A DNA stretch of 56,375 nucleotides from an uncultured Nesterenkonia sp. (GTDB lineage: Bacteria > Actinomycetota > Actinomycetes > Actinomycetales > Micrococcaceae): NCBI GenBank assembly GCA_946222885.1, contig CAMIAK010000013.1, forward strand, positions 1 to 56,375, given 5' to 3'. Both the position numbers and the translations under genes were made by a program. This document shows, piece after piece, positions 48,955-55,863 of this stretch. Within the stretch, counting starts at the first letter, position 1. Every line of letters begins with the position of its first letter. The notes beneath the pieces were generated by a model, which was not told where the DNA came from, ran no database searches, and saw only the letters and a program-made list of their open reading frames with translations.

Positions 48955-49737
48955 ATGCGCATTGCACGATTCGTCACGGACGCTGAACCCTCCTACGGCC
49001 TCGTCTCCGGTGAGCCGGGTGAGGAGACCATCACCCAGCTCGTCGGGGACCCCTTCTACCAGGGCATCCAGCAGGTGCCGGGGGAGGGGGCAGTCCATCC
49101 GCTGGAGGATGTGCGGCTGGTCGCCCCGATCATCCCGCGCAGCAAGGTGATCGGTGTCGGGAAGAACTACGCCGACCACGCCAAGGAGATGGGCGGCGAG
49201 GCCCCAGTCTCCCCGTTGCTGTTCCTGGTGCCCAACACTGCGGTCTCCGGGCCGAACGAGCCGGTCACCCTGCCCTCCTTCTCCGAAGAGGTCAGCTATG
49301 AGGCTGAGCTCGCCGTCGTCATCGGGCGGATCTGCAAGGATGTGCCCGTGGAGCGCGTGCCGGAGGTCATCTTCGGCTACACCGTCGCCAACGACGTGAC
49401 CGCCCGTGACGCCCAGCGCACCGACGGCCAGTGGGCCCGTGCCAAGGGCTTCGACGGCTCCACCCCGCTGGGCCCCTGGATCGAGACCGAGCTGGACCCA
49501 GAGGATCTCACCATCATCGGGCAGCTCAACGGGGAGACCGTCCAGGACGGCACCACCGCTGACATGATCTTCGGCGTCGCCGAGCTGGTCTCCTACATCT
49601 CACAGGCCTTCACCCTGCTGCCGGGCGACGTCATCCTCACCGGCACCCCGGCCGGGGTCGGGCAGCTGAGCGCCGGCGACCGGTTCGACGCCGAGATCGA
49701 GGGCATCGGCACCCTGACCAACCACTTCCGCAACTGA
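48955..49737 (+). CDS. Fumarylacetoacetate hydrolase family protein
   Basis: A 260-residue single-domain member of the FAH family (2-oxo-acid hydrolases, decarboxylases or tautomerases). An N-terminal cap (1-60) precedes the catalytic fold, which starts IGVGKNYADHAKEMG. The metal ligands are in SYEAELAVVIGR (Glu pair) and TVANDVTARDAQ (Asp). KGFDGSTPLGPWI and GDVILTGTPAGVG are also conserved. The same gene lies before gltX in many Micrococcales. The substrate cannot be told from sequence; a role as oxaloacetate tautomerase or repair enzyme is possible. Confidence 0.85.
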   Translation: MRIARFVTDAEPSYGLVSGEPGEETITQLVGDPFYQGIQQVPGEGAVHPLEDVRLVAPIIPRSKVIGVGKNYADHAKEMGGEAPVSPLLFLVPNTAVSGPNEPVTLPSFSEEVSYEAELAVVIGRICKDVPVERVPEVIFGYTVANDVTARDAQRTDGQWARAKGFDGSTPLGPWIETELDPEDLTIIGQLNGETVQDGTTADMIFGVAELVSYISQAFTLLPGDVILTGTPAGVGQLSAGDRFDAEIEGIGTLTNHFRN

Positions 49738-49765
49738 TCCGCTGACAGGAGCAAACCAGAAGACT

Positions 49766-51307
49766 ATGAGCACTCCCGTGGCTCCTCCGAAGGACATCCC
49801 CGCAGTCGAGGCGAGCACTCCGGTGCGCGTGCGCTTCTGCCCCTCGCCGACCGGTCTGCCGCACGTCGGGCTGATCCGCACGGCCCTGTTCAACTGGGCC
49901 TACGCCCGGCACACCGGCGGGAAGCTGATCTTCCGCATCGAGGACACCGACGCCGCCCGGGACTCGGAGGAGTCCTACCAGATGCTGCTGGAGGCGCTCC
50001 GCTGGCTGGGGATCGACTGGGACGAGGGCGTGGAGGCCGGCGGTCCGCACGGCCCCTACCGGCAGTCTCAGCGGGACGACGTCTATCAGGACGTGCTGGC
50101 CAAGCTGAAGGAGGCCGGCCACGTCTACGAGTCCTTCTCCTCCCCGGAGGAGGTCGAGGCGCGGCACCAGGCGGCCGGACGTGACCCCAAGCTGGGCTAT
50201 GACAACTACGACCGTGATCTCACCGAGGAGCAGAAGGAGGTCTTCCGGGCGGAGGGCCGCGATCCGGTGCTGCGCTTCCGGATGCCGGACGAGGACATCG
50301 CCTTCACCGATCTGGTGCGCGGGGAGATCACCTTCGGGGCTGGCTCGACGCCGGACTTCGTGGTGGCCCGCGCCAACGGCAGGCCGCTCTACACGCTGGT
50401 GAACCCGGTGGACGATGCGCTGATGGAGATCACCCATGTGCTGCGCGGGGAGGACCTGCTCTCCTCCACACCGCGGCAGATCGCGCTCTACCGGGCGCTG
50501 CACGCCGTCGGGGTCGCCCAGCACATGCCGGCCTTCGGCCACCTTCCCTATGTGATGGGCGAGGGGAACAAGAAGCTCTCCAAGCGCGACCCCGAGTCGA
50601 ACCTGTTCCTGCACCGGGAGCGCGGCTTCATCCGCGAGGGGCTGCTGAACTACCTGGCGCTGCTGGGCTGGTCGCTCTCCGCCGATGAGGACGTCTTCAC
50701 CGTGGAGGAGCTGGTCGAGAACTTCGACGTCGCCGACGTGCTGGGGAACCCCGCACGCTTCGACGTGAAGAAGGCCGAGGCGATCAACGGCACCCATATC
50801 CGCCGCCTGGAGGCCCAGGACTTCCGGAACCGGCTGGTGCCCTACCTGCAGCAGCTGGAGCTGGTGGGCGAGGAGCTGACGCAGCGCCAGGCCTTCCTGC
50901 TGGACGGGGCCGCCCCGCTGGTCCAGGAGCGCATCGCTCTGCTGGCCGAGGGGGCGGACATGATGGCCTTCCTGTTCGTGGCCGATGAGGATCTGGTGAT
51001 CGATCCCAAGGCCTTCAGCGGGCTGGGCGAGAAGACGGCAGTCCTGGAGACCCTGGATGCCTCCACGGCGGCGCTGGAGAAGCTCGACGAGGCTGGGTGG
51101 GCCACGGAGAACATCGAGGAGACCCTGCGCGTGGCGCTGATCGAAGGGCTGGAGCTGAGGCCCCGCAAGGCCTTCGGCGCGGTCCGTTCAGCAGTCTCCG
51201 GGCGGAAGGTCTCCCCGCCGCTCTTCGAGTCCATGGAGCTCCTGGGGCGGGAATCCTCCCTGGTGCGGCTGGCGCGCTTCCGCGCTGAGGTCGAGGACCG
51301 GGGCTGA
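49766..51307 (+). CDS. gltX: Glutamyl-tRNA synthetase
   Basis: A class I synthetase, 513 residues. HIGH appears as HVGL (33-36) within RFCPSPTGLPHVGLIRTALF. KLSKR lies near residue 270 (GEGNKKLSKRDPES). The anticodon-binding domain covers about 330-510. Directly downstream are tRNA-Gln(CUG) and two tRNA-Glu(CUC) genes. Actinobacteria lack GlnRS, so this enzyme is expected to be non-discriminating and to charge both, with GatCAB amidating Glu-tRNA-Gln. That is family knowledge plus context. Confidence 0.96.
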   Translation: MSTPVAPPKDIPAVEASTPVRVRFCPSPTGLPHVGLIRTALFNWAYARHTGGKLIFRIEDTDAARDSEESYQMLLEALRWLGIDWDEGVEAGGPHGPYRQSQRDDVYQDVLAKLKEAGHVYESFSSPEEVEARHQAAGRDPKLGYDNYDRDLTEEQKEVFRAEGRDPVLRFRMPDEDIAFTDLVRGEITFGAGSTPDFVVARANGRPLYTLVNPVDDALMEITHVLRGEDLLSSTPRQIALYRALHAVGVAQHMPAFGHLPYVMGEGNKKLSKRDPESNLFLHRERGFIREGLLNYLALLGWSLSADEDVFTVEELVENFDVADVLGNPARFDVKKAEAINGTHIRRLEAQDFRNRLVPYLQQLELVGEELTQRQAFLLDGAAPLVQERIALLAEGADMMAFLFVADEDLVIDPKAFSGLGEKTAVLETLDASTAALEKLDEAGWATENIEETLRVALIEGLELRPRKAFGAVRSAVSGRKVSPPLFESMELLGRESSLVRLARFRAEVEDRG

Positions 51308-51308
51308 T

Positions 51309-51338
51309 TTTGCTTCTGCTGGGATCTCTCGTGTAAAG
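51309..51338 (+). promoter_or_regulatory. Promoter of the tRNA-Gln/Glu cluster
   Basis: TTGCTT (51309-51314) and TAAAGT (51333-51338) are 18 bp apart, starting 2 bp after the gltX stop. The likely start, near 51345, lies in TATCCGTTGCG (51342-51352), shared exactly with the tRNA-Gly copy 2 upstream region. Confidence 0.65.
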
Positions 51339-51346
51339 TATCTATC

Positions 51347-51388
51347 CGTTGCGAGGCGCGCAGGAGGTCCTCCTGAAAGCTTCGCAAC
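51347..51388 (+). other. Two-tier hairpin in the tRNA-Gln precursor leader
   Basis: GTTGCGA (51347-51353) pairs with TCGCAAC (51382-51388), and CAGGAG (51361-51366) pairs with CTCCTG (51370-51375) inside it. It would form the 5' end of the precursor RNA, 29 nt before tRNA-Gln. It may affect stability or processing. Confidence 0.5.
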
Positions 51389-51417
51389 GAGGGTAATCGA
51401 ATAGAAAATCCCAGTAT

Positions 51418-51489
51418 TGGGCTATGGTGTAATCGGCAACACGACGGTTTCTGGTACCGTTATTCTAGGTTCGAGTCCTAGTAGCCCAG
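51418..51489 (+). tRNA. tRNA-Gln(CTG)
   Basis: A 72-nt cloverleaf with acceptor tgggcta/tagccca, anticodon loop ttCTGgt between acggt and accgt, and T loop ttcgagt. CCA is not encoded. It reads CAG, the main Gln codon in this genome. Confidence 0.95.
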
Positions 51490-51491
51490 CG

Positions 51492-51513
51492 GATCGATCT
51501 CCTGAGATCGATC
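51492..51513 (+). other. Hairpin between tRNA-Gln and tRNA-Glu copy 1
   Basis: GATCGATCT (51492-51500) pairs with AGATCGATC (51505-51513) over a 4-nt loop. It starts 2 nt after tRNA-Gln and ends 8 nt before tRNA-Glu. With no T-run, it is more likely a processing element than a terminator. Confidence 0.5.
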
Positions 51514-51521
51514 ACTGCAGC

Positions 51522-51594
51522 GGCCCCATCGTATAGCGGCCTAGTACGCCGCCCTCTCACGGCGGTAACGCGGGTTCGAATCCCGCTGGGGTCA
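51522..51594 (+). tRNA. tRNA-Glu(CTC), copy 1
   Basis: A 73-nt cloverleaf with acceptor ggcccca/tggggtc (one G-U pair), anticodon loop ctCTCac between ccgcc and ggcgg, and T loop ttcgaat. CCA is encoded at 51595-51597. It is identical to copy 2. Confidence 0.95.
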
Positions 51595-51603
51595 CCACAA
51601 GGC

Positions 51604-51637
51604 GTGAAGCCTCGGATCAGCTGATCTGGGGCTTCAC
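51604..51637 (+). terminator. Terminator after tRNA-Glu copy 1
   Basis: A long imperfect stem: 51604-51620 pairs with 51621-51637 except for two G-T pairs and the central AGCT turn. It lies 6 nt after the encoded CCA. The 40 bp that follow must hold the promoter for copy 2 or be read through. Confidence 0.65.
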
Positions 51638-51677
51638 CTCTGTGATGATGATGCAGAACAAATGAATATCGGTCTAT

Positions 51678-51750
51678 GGCCCCATCGTATAGCGGCCTAG
51701 TACGCCGCCCTCTCACGGCGGTAACGCGGGTTCGAATCCCGCTGGGGTCA
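51678..51750 (+). tRNA. tRNA-Glu(CTC), copy 2
   Basis: Identical to copy 1 over the tRNA and the encoded CCA (51751-51753), a 76-bp direct repeat spaced 156 bp apart. A terminator follows 2 nt after CCA. No strong promoter is visible in the gap. Confidence 0.95.
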
Positions 51751-51755
51751 CCATA

Positions 51756-51794
51756 GAGAAAAGCGCTTCCGGGTATTCCGGAAGCGCTTTTCTC
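51756..51794 (+). terminator. Terminator after tRNA-Glu copy 2
   Basis: A perfect 17-bp stem (51756-51772 with 51778-51794) with a 5-nt loop. The descending arm ends in TTTTCTC. It may also terminate the convergent WYL regulator gene, whose stop is at 51831. Confidence 0.8.
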
Positions 51795-51830
51795 GCATCT
51801 GAAATGGCTGTTTCGTGGGCTTGGGGCTAT

Positions 51831-52820
51831 CTAGGTGCTCGGGGCAGCGGGGCGGCCGTACTGTTGGGTGATCGCTGTGGCGCGGTCATGCAGGGATGCT
51901 CTCAGCCACTCAGGGGTGAGAGCTTCTGCCTGGGCCCCGAGTGTCCAGAGCGCCCACTCGGCATGGCGCGGATCTTGGAACGTCGCTGCCAGTCGCAGCC
52001 AGCCGCTCGGCGCGGTGGCCTCCGTGCGGAGGGTCAATGCAGTCGCGGCAAGTTCATCCTGGCGCTCGGGATCAAGCCGGATGACCGCGGTGACTTTGTC
52101 TGCGCTGCTGTGGCGGAACCGTTCGCTGCGCTCTCGCCACATCTGATCCAGGTCCACTTGGGCGGGCCGCCGGGAAGGTTCGTCGAGTTCTTCTGCCTCC
52201 ACGATCCGGGACAGCCGATAGGTGCGGTCTTCTCCGTCCCTGGTGGCCAGGAGATACCCGGTCTCACGGACGGTCACGAGACCGATGGGGTCTACTGTCC
52301 GCCACTGTGCGGGCTGGCCCGCGGCTTGGTAGTGAATCCGTACCTTGTGTCCTCTCAGGACAGCGCTTCTGATCTCAGCCCCGACAGTCTCCCCGAGTTC
52401 CTCGGTTCGGATGGGACGTGAGAGCAGATCAGCTTCCGGATCGACGAGGAAGCGCTCGCCCACTTCCGCCGCTGTCTTCTGGTGCTTCTCCGGCAGCGCG
52501 TCGATGACTTTGAGCATGGCGGAGGCAAGCGACGCTCCCAGGCCAAAGGCTTGGGGCCCCGGCCGGGACCCTGCGATGAGCAGAGCCAGAGCTTCTTCGT
52601 GGTTCAACGCCGTGAGGTCGGTCTGAAAAGTGGGCAGCAGGGCAAATCCGCCGTGGCGCCCCCGCTCGGCATAGACCGGAACTCCTGCTGAGGAGAGCGC
52701 CTCAATATCTCGGAGCACAGTGCGGGTGGAGACCTCGAGCTCCTGTGCCAGCCCAGAAGCGGAGAGCCGGCCGCGCTGGCGCAGCAGCAGCACCAGGGAG
52801 ACCAGACGATCAGCGCGCAT
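51831..52820 (-). CDS. YafY-type transcriptional regulator with WYL domain
   Basis: A 329-residue DNA-binding regulator. The N-terminal helix-turn-helix is at about 3-60 (LVLLLRQRGRLSASGLAQEL, then VSTRTVLRDIEALSSAGVPV). The WYL ligand-sensing domain lies at about 150-225 (VRIHYQAAGQPAQWRTVDPI, then TGYLLATRDGEDRTYRLSRI). A C-terminal extension domain (WCX) completes it. It is divergent from a VOC protein gene, a common pairing in which the regulator controls its neighbour. A TAGAGT box 6 nt before the ATG suggests a leaderless mRNA. The ligand is unknown. Confidence 0.9.
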   Translation of the reverse strand: MRADRLVSLVLLLRQRGRLSASGLAQELEVSTRTVLRDIEALSSAGVPVYAERGRHGGFALLPTFQTDLTALNHEEALALLIAGSRPGPQAFGLGASLASAMLKVIDALPEKHQKTAAEVGERFLVDPEADLLSRPIRTEELGETVGAEIRSAVLRGHKVRIHYQAAGQPAQWRTVDPIGLVTVRETGYLLATRDGEDRTYRLSRIVEAEELDEPSRRPAQVDLDQMWRERSERFRHSSADKVTAVIRLDPERQDELAATALTLRTEATAPSGWLRLAATFQDPRHAEWALWTLGAQAEALTPEWLRASLHDRATAITQQYGRPAAPST

Positions 52821-52826
52821 GGGAAA

Positions 52827-52832
52827 ACTCTA
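52827..52832 (-). promoter_or_regulatory. Putative leaderless -10 box for the WYL regulator
   Basis: On the minus strand TAGAGT ends 6 nt before the ATG at 52820, with TTTCCC between and no ribosome site. Confidence 0.5.
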
Positions 52833-52840
52833 CCGAGATA

Positions 52841-52908
52841 CATGACAGAGGGTGTCGTGATTCGCTGAAAGGCTCTCAGCTGTGACCTCCTCAGGGGGTG
52901 GTCACAGC
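52841..52908. promoter_or_regulatory. Two inverted repeats between the WYL regulator and the VOC gene
   Basis: CATGACA (52841-52847) and TGTCGTG (52853-52859) form a 6-of-7 inverted repeat with a 5-bp spacer. It lies where the regulator -35 would be. GCTGTGACC (52879-52887) and GGTCACAGC (52900-52908) form a perfect 9-bp inverted repeat with a 12-bp spacer, closer to the VOC gene. Either could be the regulator operator. Confidence 0.5.
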
Positions 52909-52936
52909 ATTGTTCATCTACCTGAAGGAGCTTCCT

Positions 52937-53341
52937 GTGGGATCTCAGCTGAACCCCTACATCATGTACAACGGCAACGCGCGGCAGGCCATGGAGTTCT
53001 ACCGGGAGATCTTCGGCGGTGAGCTGCAGATGGGGACCGCCGCGGACTTCGGCTCCCCAGAGCCCGGTGCTGGAGACAAGATCATGCACGCCACACTCAA
53101 TACCCCGCAGGGCTACGTCCTCAACGCATGGGATGCCCCGGAAGGAGTGCCCCACCAATCAGGGAACAACGTGGCGGTCTATATCGGAGGAGACGACTCT
53201 GGCCTGCGGACATGCTTTGAGAAGCTCGCTGTTGGAGGAACAGTGACCATGCCTCTGGAGAAACAGGCGTGGGGAGATGAAGCTGGATCATTGATCGATC
53301 AGTTCGGCATCCACTGGATGGTGAACATCGCCGTGCGATAG
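52937..53341 (+). CDS. VOC-superfamily (PhnB-like) protein
   Basis: GTG 52937 with GAAGGAGCTTCCT upstream gives 134 residues; an earlier in-frame start at 52898 would place coding sequence over an inverted repeat. The start QLNPYIMYNGNARQAMEFYR, then EIFGGELQM, is typical of PhnB-like VOC proteins (glyoxalase/bleomycin-resistance fold). KIMHATLNTPQGYVLNAWDA and a C-terminal WGDEAGSLIDQFGIHWMVN complete the beta-alpha-beta-beta-beta repeats. Substrate and activity are unknown. It is probably controlled by the divergent WYL regulator. Confidence 0.85.
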   Translation: MGSQLNPYIMYNGNARQAMEFYREIFGGELQMGTAADFGSPEPGAGDKIMHATLNTPQGYVLNAWDAPEGVPHQSGNNVAVYIGGDDSGLRTCFEKLAVGGTVTMPLEKQAWGDEAGSLIDQFGIHWMVNIAVR

Positions 53342-53369
53342 GAGAGCCAAACGTAGGGGGTATGGGGAC

Positions 53370-54632
53370 TCAACCTACGGCCGCGGGTGCGGACGACTCC
53401 AACAACCCGTGTGACTTCATCCGGTGATGTCTTCGGCACAGTGCCCTGAGGTCCGACGCCTCGGTGCGGCCCGTAGGCCAGGGGAGGCGGTGGTCGAGGT
53501 CGCATCGTTCTGCCGGGACCGTGCATCCCTCAGCCCGGCAGGTGCCGTCGCGGAAGCCGATGGCATCGCGCAGTCGACGCGGTGCGAAGCGCCCGGTGTA
53601 CCGGATGCTGAGGATGTCATCATCAGCGTCTTCCGCCGTCTCCGGGCTGCGGCGGGAGACAGCCTCGTACCACTGGTGCTGCGCTCCCGGAGCGAAGGCC
53701 AGCTTCCGGGCGGTCTCGGCAGGCAGCGCCCAGGAACGGTCGGCGCTGAGGGCCGGTTCGCTGCTCTCTCCGCGGAGGGTGGCTTCGGGGATCATGACTG
53801 CGATGGTCGCCTCCACCGGAGCTCGGGCCACGCGTCCGTCGAGCAGCCAGGCGCCCAGCAGATCAGCCTCACGCTGAGCGAGAGTCCGCGGGTCAGAGGG
53901 CCCGGACGCATGGCTCGAGCCATTACCCGCAGCGACTGTGCCGCGTCCTGCCGCGTCGGCCAGCTCAGGGTCCTGCGGCTGGGGCCCGTCCAGTCCGCGG
54001 GCCGCGGCGCGGAGGCGCTTCTCGATCGCGGCGGCGGTCACCGTCGGCAGCACGGCGTGCAGCAGGCTCACTCCGTTCTCCTGATGGACGATCTGTACGT
54101 ACCGCTCTTCCTGGGCACGTGCGCAGGACCGGGAGAACTCCTCCGGCCCCAGCCGGGCCACGAACCGGGTGAGCCACCGCCGAAACTGGGCAGAGGTCAT
54201 CGCTGCGACCTTCTCCGCAGCAGCGGAATCGAGGGCCTCGACGTGGGCGGGATCATCGAAGGCCATCGCCGCATCAGCGATCATGCGCAGACGCGGCTGA
54301 TCGATCAGGCCGGAGCAGCAGGCCCTCCAGCTCCGGGGAAGGTCTTTCCTGGCGAACCGCCCACAGTTGAGCAGCACCGTCACAGTGCGCTCACTCATCC
54401 GCAGAGCCAGCGCCAGCTCCCTCACCGGCACTTTCCGGGCCTCTCGGCGAGTATGGAGCGGCATCTCCTTCAGCTGGGCCTCGGCCTCCCACCGATCCTG
54501 ATGGTCCAGCATCGCGTGAACCTGAGCGGCCTCGGCACGACGTGCGGCCCTCTGGAACTCCACAGCACTCCGCAGCTCCGGCGAGGGATCTCCCTGCGCC
54601 CTCAGCTCTGCGTCGGTGCTGATCGGTTCCAT
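53370..54632 (-). CDS. DUF222 and HNH endonuclease domain protein
   Basis: A 420-residue protein of a family found in many copies in actinobacterial genomes. DUF222 covers about 20-300 and is mostly alpha-helical. The C-terminal HNH domain has the order CRAEGCTVPAERCDLDHRLP, then the Asn/His positions LRALCRRHHRMKSHG. The usual HNH Asn after the first His is replaced by WPTGRTEASDL spacing, so activity is uncertain. It is a single gene with convergent and divergent neighbours; the start is 88 bp from thiL. Biological role is not known. Confidence 0.85.
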   Translation of the reverse strand: MEPISTDAELRAQGDPSPELRSAVEFQRAARRAEAAQVHAMLDHQDRWEAEAQLKEMPLHTRREARKVPVRELALALRMSERTVTVLLNCGRFARKDLPRSWRACCSGLIDQPRLRMIADAAMAFDDPAHVEALDSAAAEKVAAMTSAQFRRWLTRFVARLGPEEFSRSCARAQEERYVQIVHQENGVSLLHAVLPTVTAAAIEKRLRAAARGLDGPQPQDPELADAAGRGTVAAGNGSSHASGPSDPRTLAQREADLLGAWLLDGRVARAPVEATIAVMIPEATLRGESSEPALSADRSWALPAETARKLAFAPGAQHQWYEAVSRRSPETAEDADDDILSIRYTGRFAPRRLRDAIGFRDGTCRAEGCTVPAERCDLDHRLPWPTGRTEASDLRALCRRHHRMKSHGLLESSAPAAVG

Positions 54633-54720
54633 ACCTCGACGCTACGGGAGACCACTGACATGGTTGCGTGACACAGCCCTGAGCTGGGACGTGACACCAT
54701 ATGTCCCTATGGAGAGGAAT

Positions 54721-55839
54721 ATGCCCACAGTCGCCGAGGCCGGTGAGGATGCTGTCCTGACTGCTCTCATGGAGGCGATCGCCCCGCATAACGAGGCTGT
54801 CGCCCGCCAGCAGGGGGAGAGCCTCATCCTCGGGCCCGGCAACGACGATGCCGCTCTCCTCGCCTTCGCCGCACACGGCCAGCATGCCCCGGTGGTCATG
54901 ACCACGGACACCATGAGCGAGGGCCAGGACTTCCGCCGCCAGTGGTGGCTGGGTCCGGAAAGCCTCGACGCCGCCCAGCATGAGCCCGCCCAGGAGTGGC
55001 CCATGGACGTGGGCACCAAGGCTGCCGCCCAGAACCTCTCCGACCTCAACGCCATGGGCGCCGAACCCGCCGCGCTCCTGGTCAGCCTCACCCTGCCGGA
55101 AGACCTTCCCCTGGACTGGGTGGGCAGCTTCTTCCGCGGCATGGTCCGCGCCTGCCGGCAGCCAGGGGCAGAACGCTGCGTCATCGCCGGCGGAGACCTC
55201 GGCAGCGGGGACACGATCTCAGTCACCATCACTGCCCTGGGGCAGGCCCAGGGCAGACAGATCCTGCGTCGCAGCGGTGCGCGGCCGGGAGACACGCTCG
55301 CCGTCGCCGGCCCGTTGGGCAGGGCCGCAGCAGGCTTCGCCCTCCTGGAGCACACCTCCGCGGAGGAGTACGCCGCGACACTGCTGAACACCGCCCAGGA
55401 GCAGCTGTGGAGTGAGCATGCCGAACTGCTCCATGACTGCCTCGCAGCTCAGCAGCGTCCGCAGCCGCCGCTCACCGCCGGTCCCGCAGCGCTCGCGGCA
55501 GGAGCCACCGCGGGGATGGACATCTCCGACGGGCTGCTCCGCGACGCCGCCCGGCTGGCCTCGGCCTCCGGAACCGCGCTCGCCCTCGACGACCAGATCC
55601 TCGACGCCGAGGCCGCACTCCTGGACCCCGTGGCCTCCCTGCTCGGGAAGGGTCCCTCCGCCGCCCACGACTGGGTCTACGCCGGGGGAGAGGAGTACGC
55701 CCTGCTGGCGGCCTTCCCGCCGGCCGTCGCGCTCCCGGAGGGATTCCGCCGCATCGGGGAGGTCCGTGAAGCCGAAGACGGCGCGCCCCGTGTGGTCACA
55801 GGACACGCCGTCTCGAGAAGCGGGTGGAGCTCGCTGTAG
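54721..55839 (+). CDS. thiL: Thiamine-monophosphate kinase, somewhat divergent
   Basis: It phosphorylates TMP to TPP. ATG 54721 has GGAGAGGAAT upstream and gives 372 residues; an in-frame ATG at 54709 would add four. Family blocks: GNDDAALLAF, MTTDTMSEG, VGTKAAAQNLSDLNAMGAEP, CVIAGGDLGSGDT, SGARPGDTLAVAGPLG and GMDISDGLLRDAARLA. Two differ from the usual pattern: the GxHF after the TTD block is GQDF, and GGEDY is AGGEEY. About 30 residues (LGPESLDAAQHEPAQEW) are inserted before GTKAAA. I still favour ThiL, but a diverged relative is possible. Confidence 0.85.
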   Translation: MPTVAEAGEDAVLTALMEAIAPHNEAVARQQGESLILGPGNDDAALLAFAAHGQHAPVVMTTDTMSEGQDFRRQWWLGPESLDAAQHEPAQEWPMDVGTKAAAQNLSDLNAMGAEPAALLVSLTLPEDLPLDWVGSFFRGMVRACRQPGAERCVIAGGDLGSGDTISVTITALGQAQGRQILRRSGARPGDTLAVAGPLGRAAAGFALLEHTSAEEYAATLLNTAQEQLWSEHAELLHDCLAAQQRPQPPLTAGPAALAAGATAGMDISDGLLRDAARLASASGTALALDDQILDAEAALLDPVASLLGKGPSAAHDWVYAGGEEYALLAAFPPAVALPEGFRRIGEVREAEDGAPRVVTGHAVSRSGWSSL

Positions 55840-55863
55840 AGCTCCGGGGCCAGATCAGAGGGA

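Noticed and set aside
53342..53369. Terminator between the VOC gene and the DUF222-HNH gene
   Set aside because: CGTAGG and CCTACG nearby could pair, but the loop is 18 nt and there is no T-run, so the evidence is too weak.
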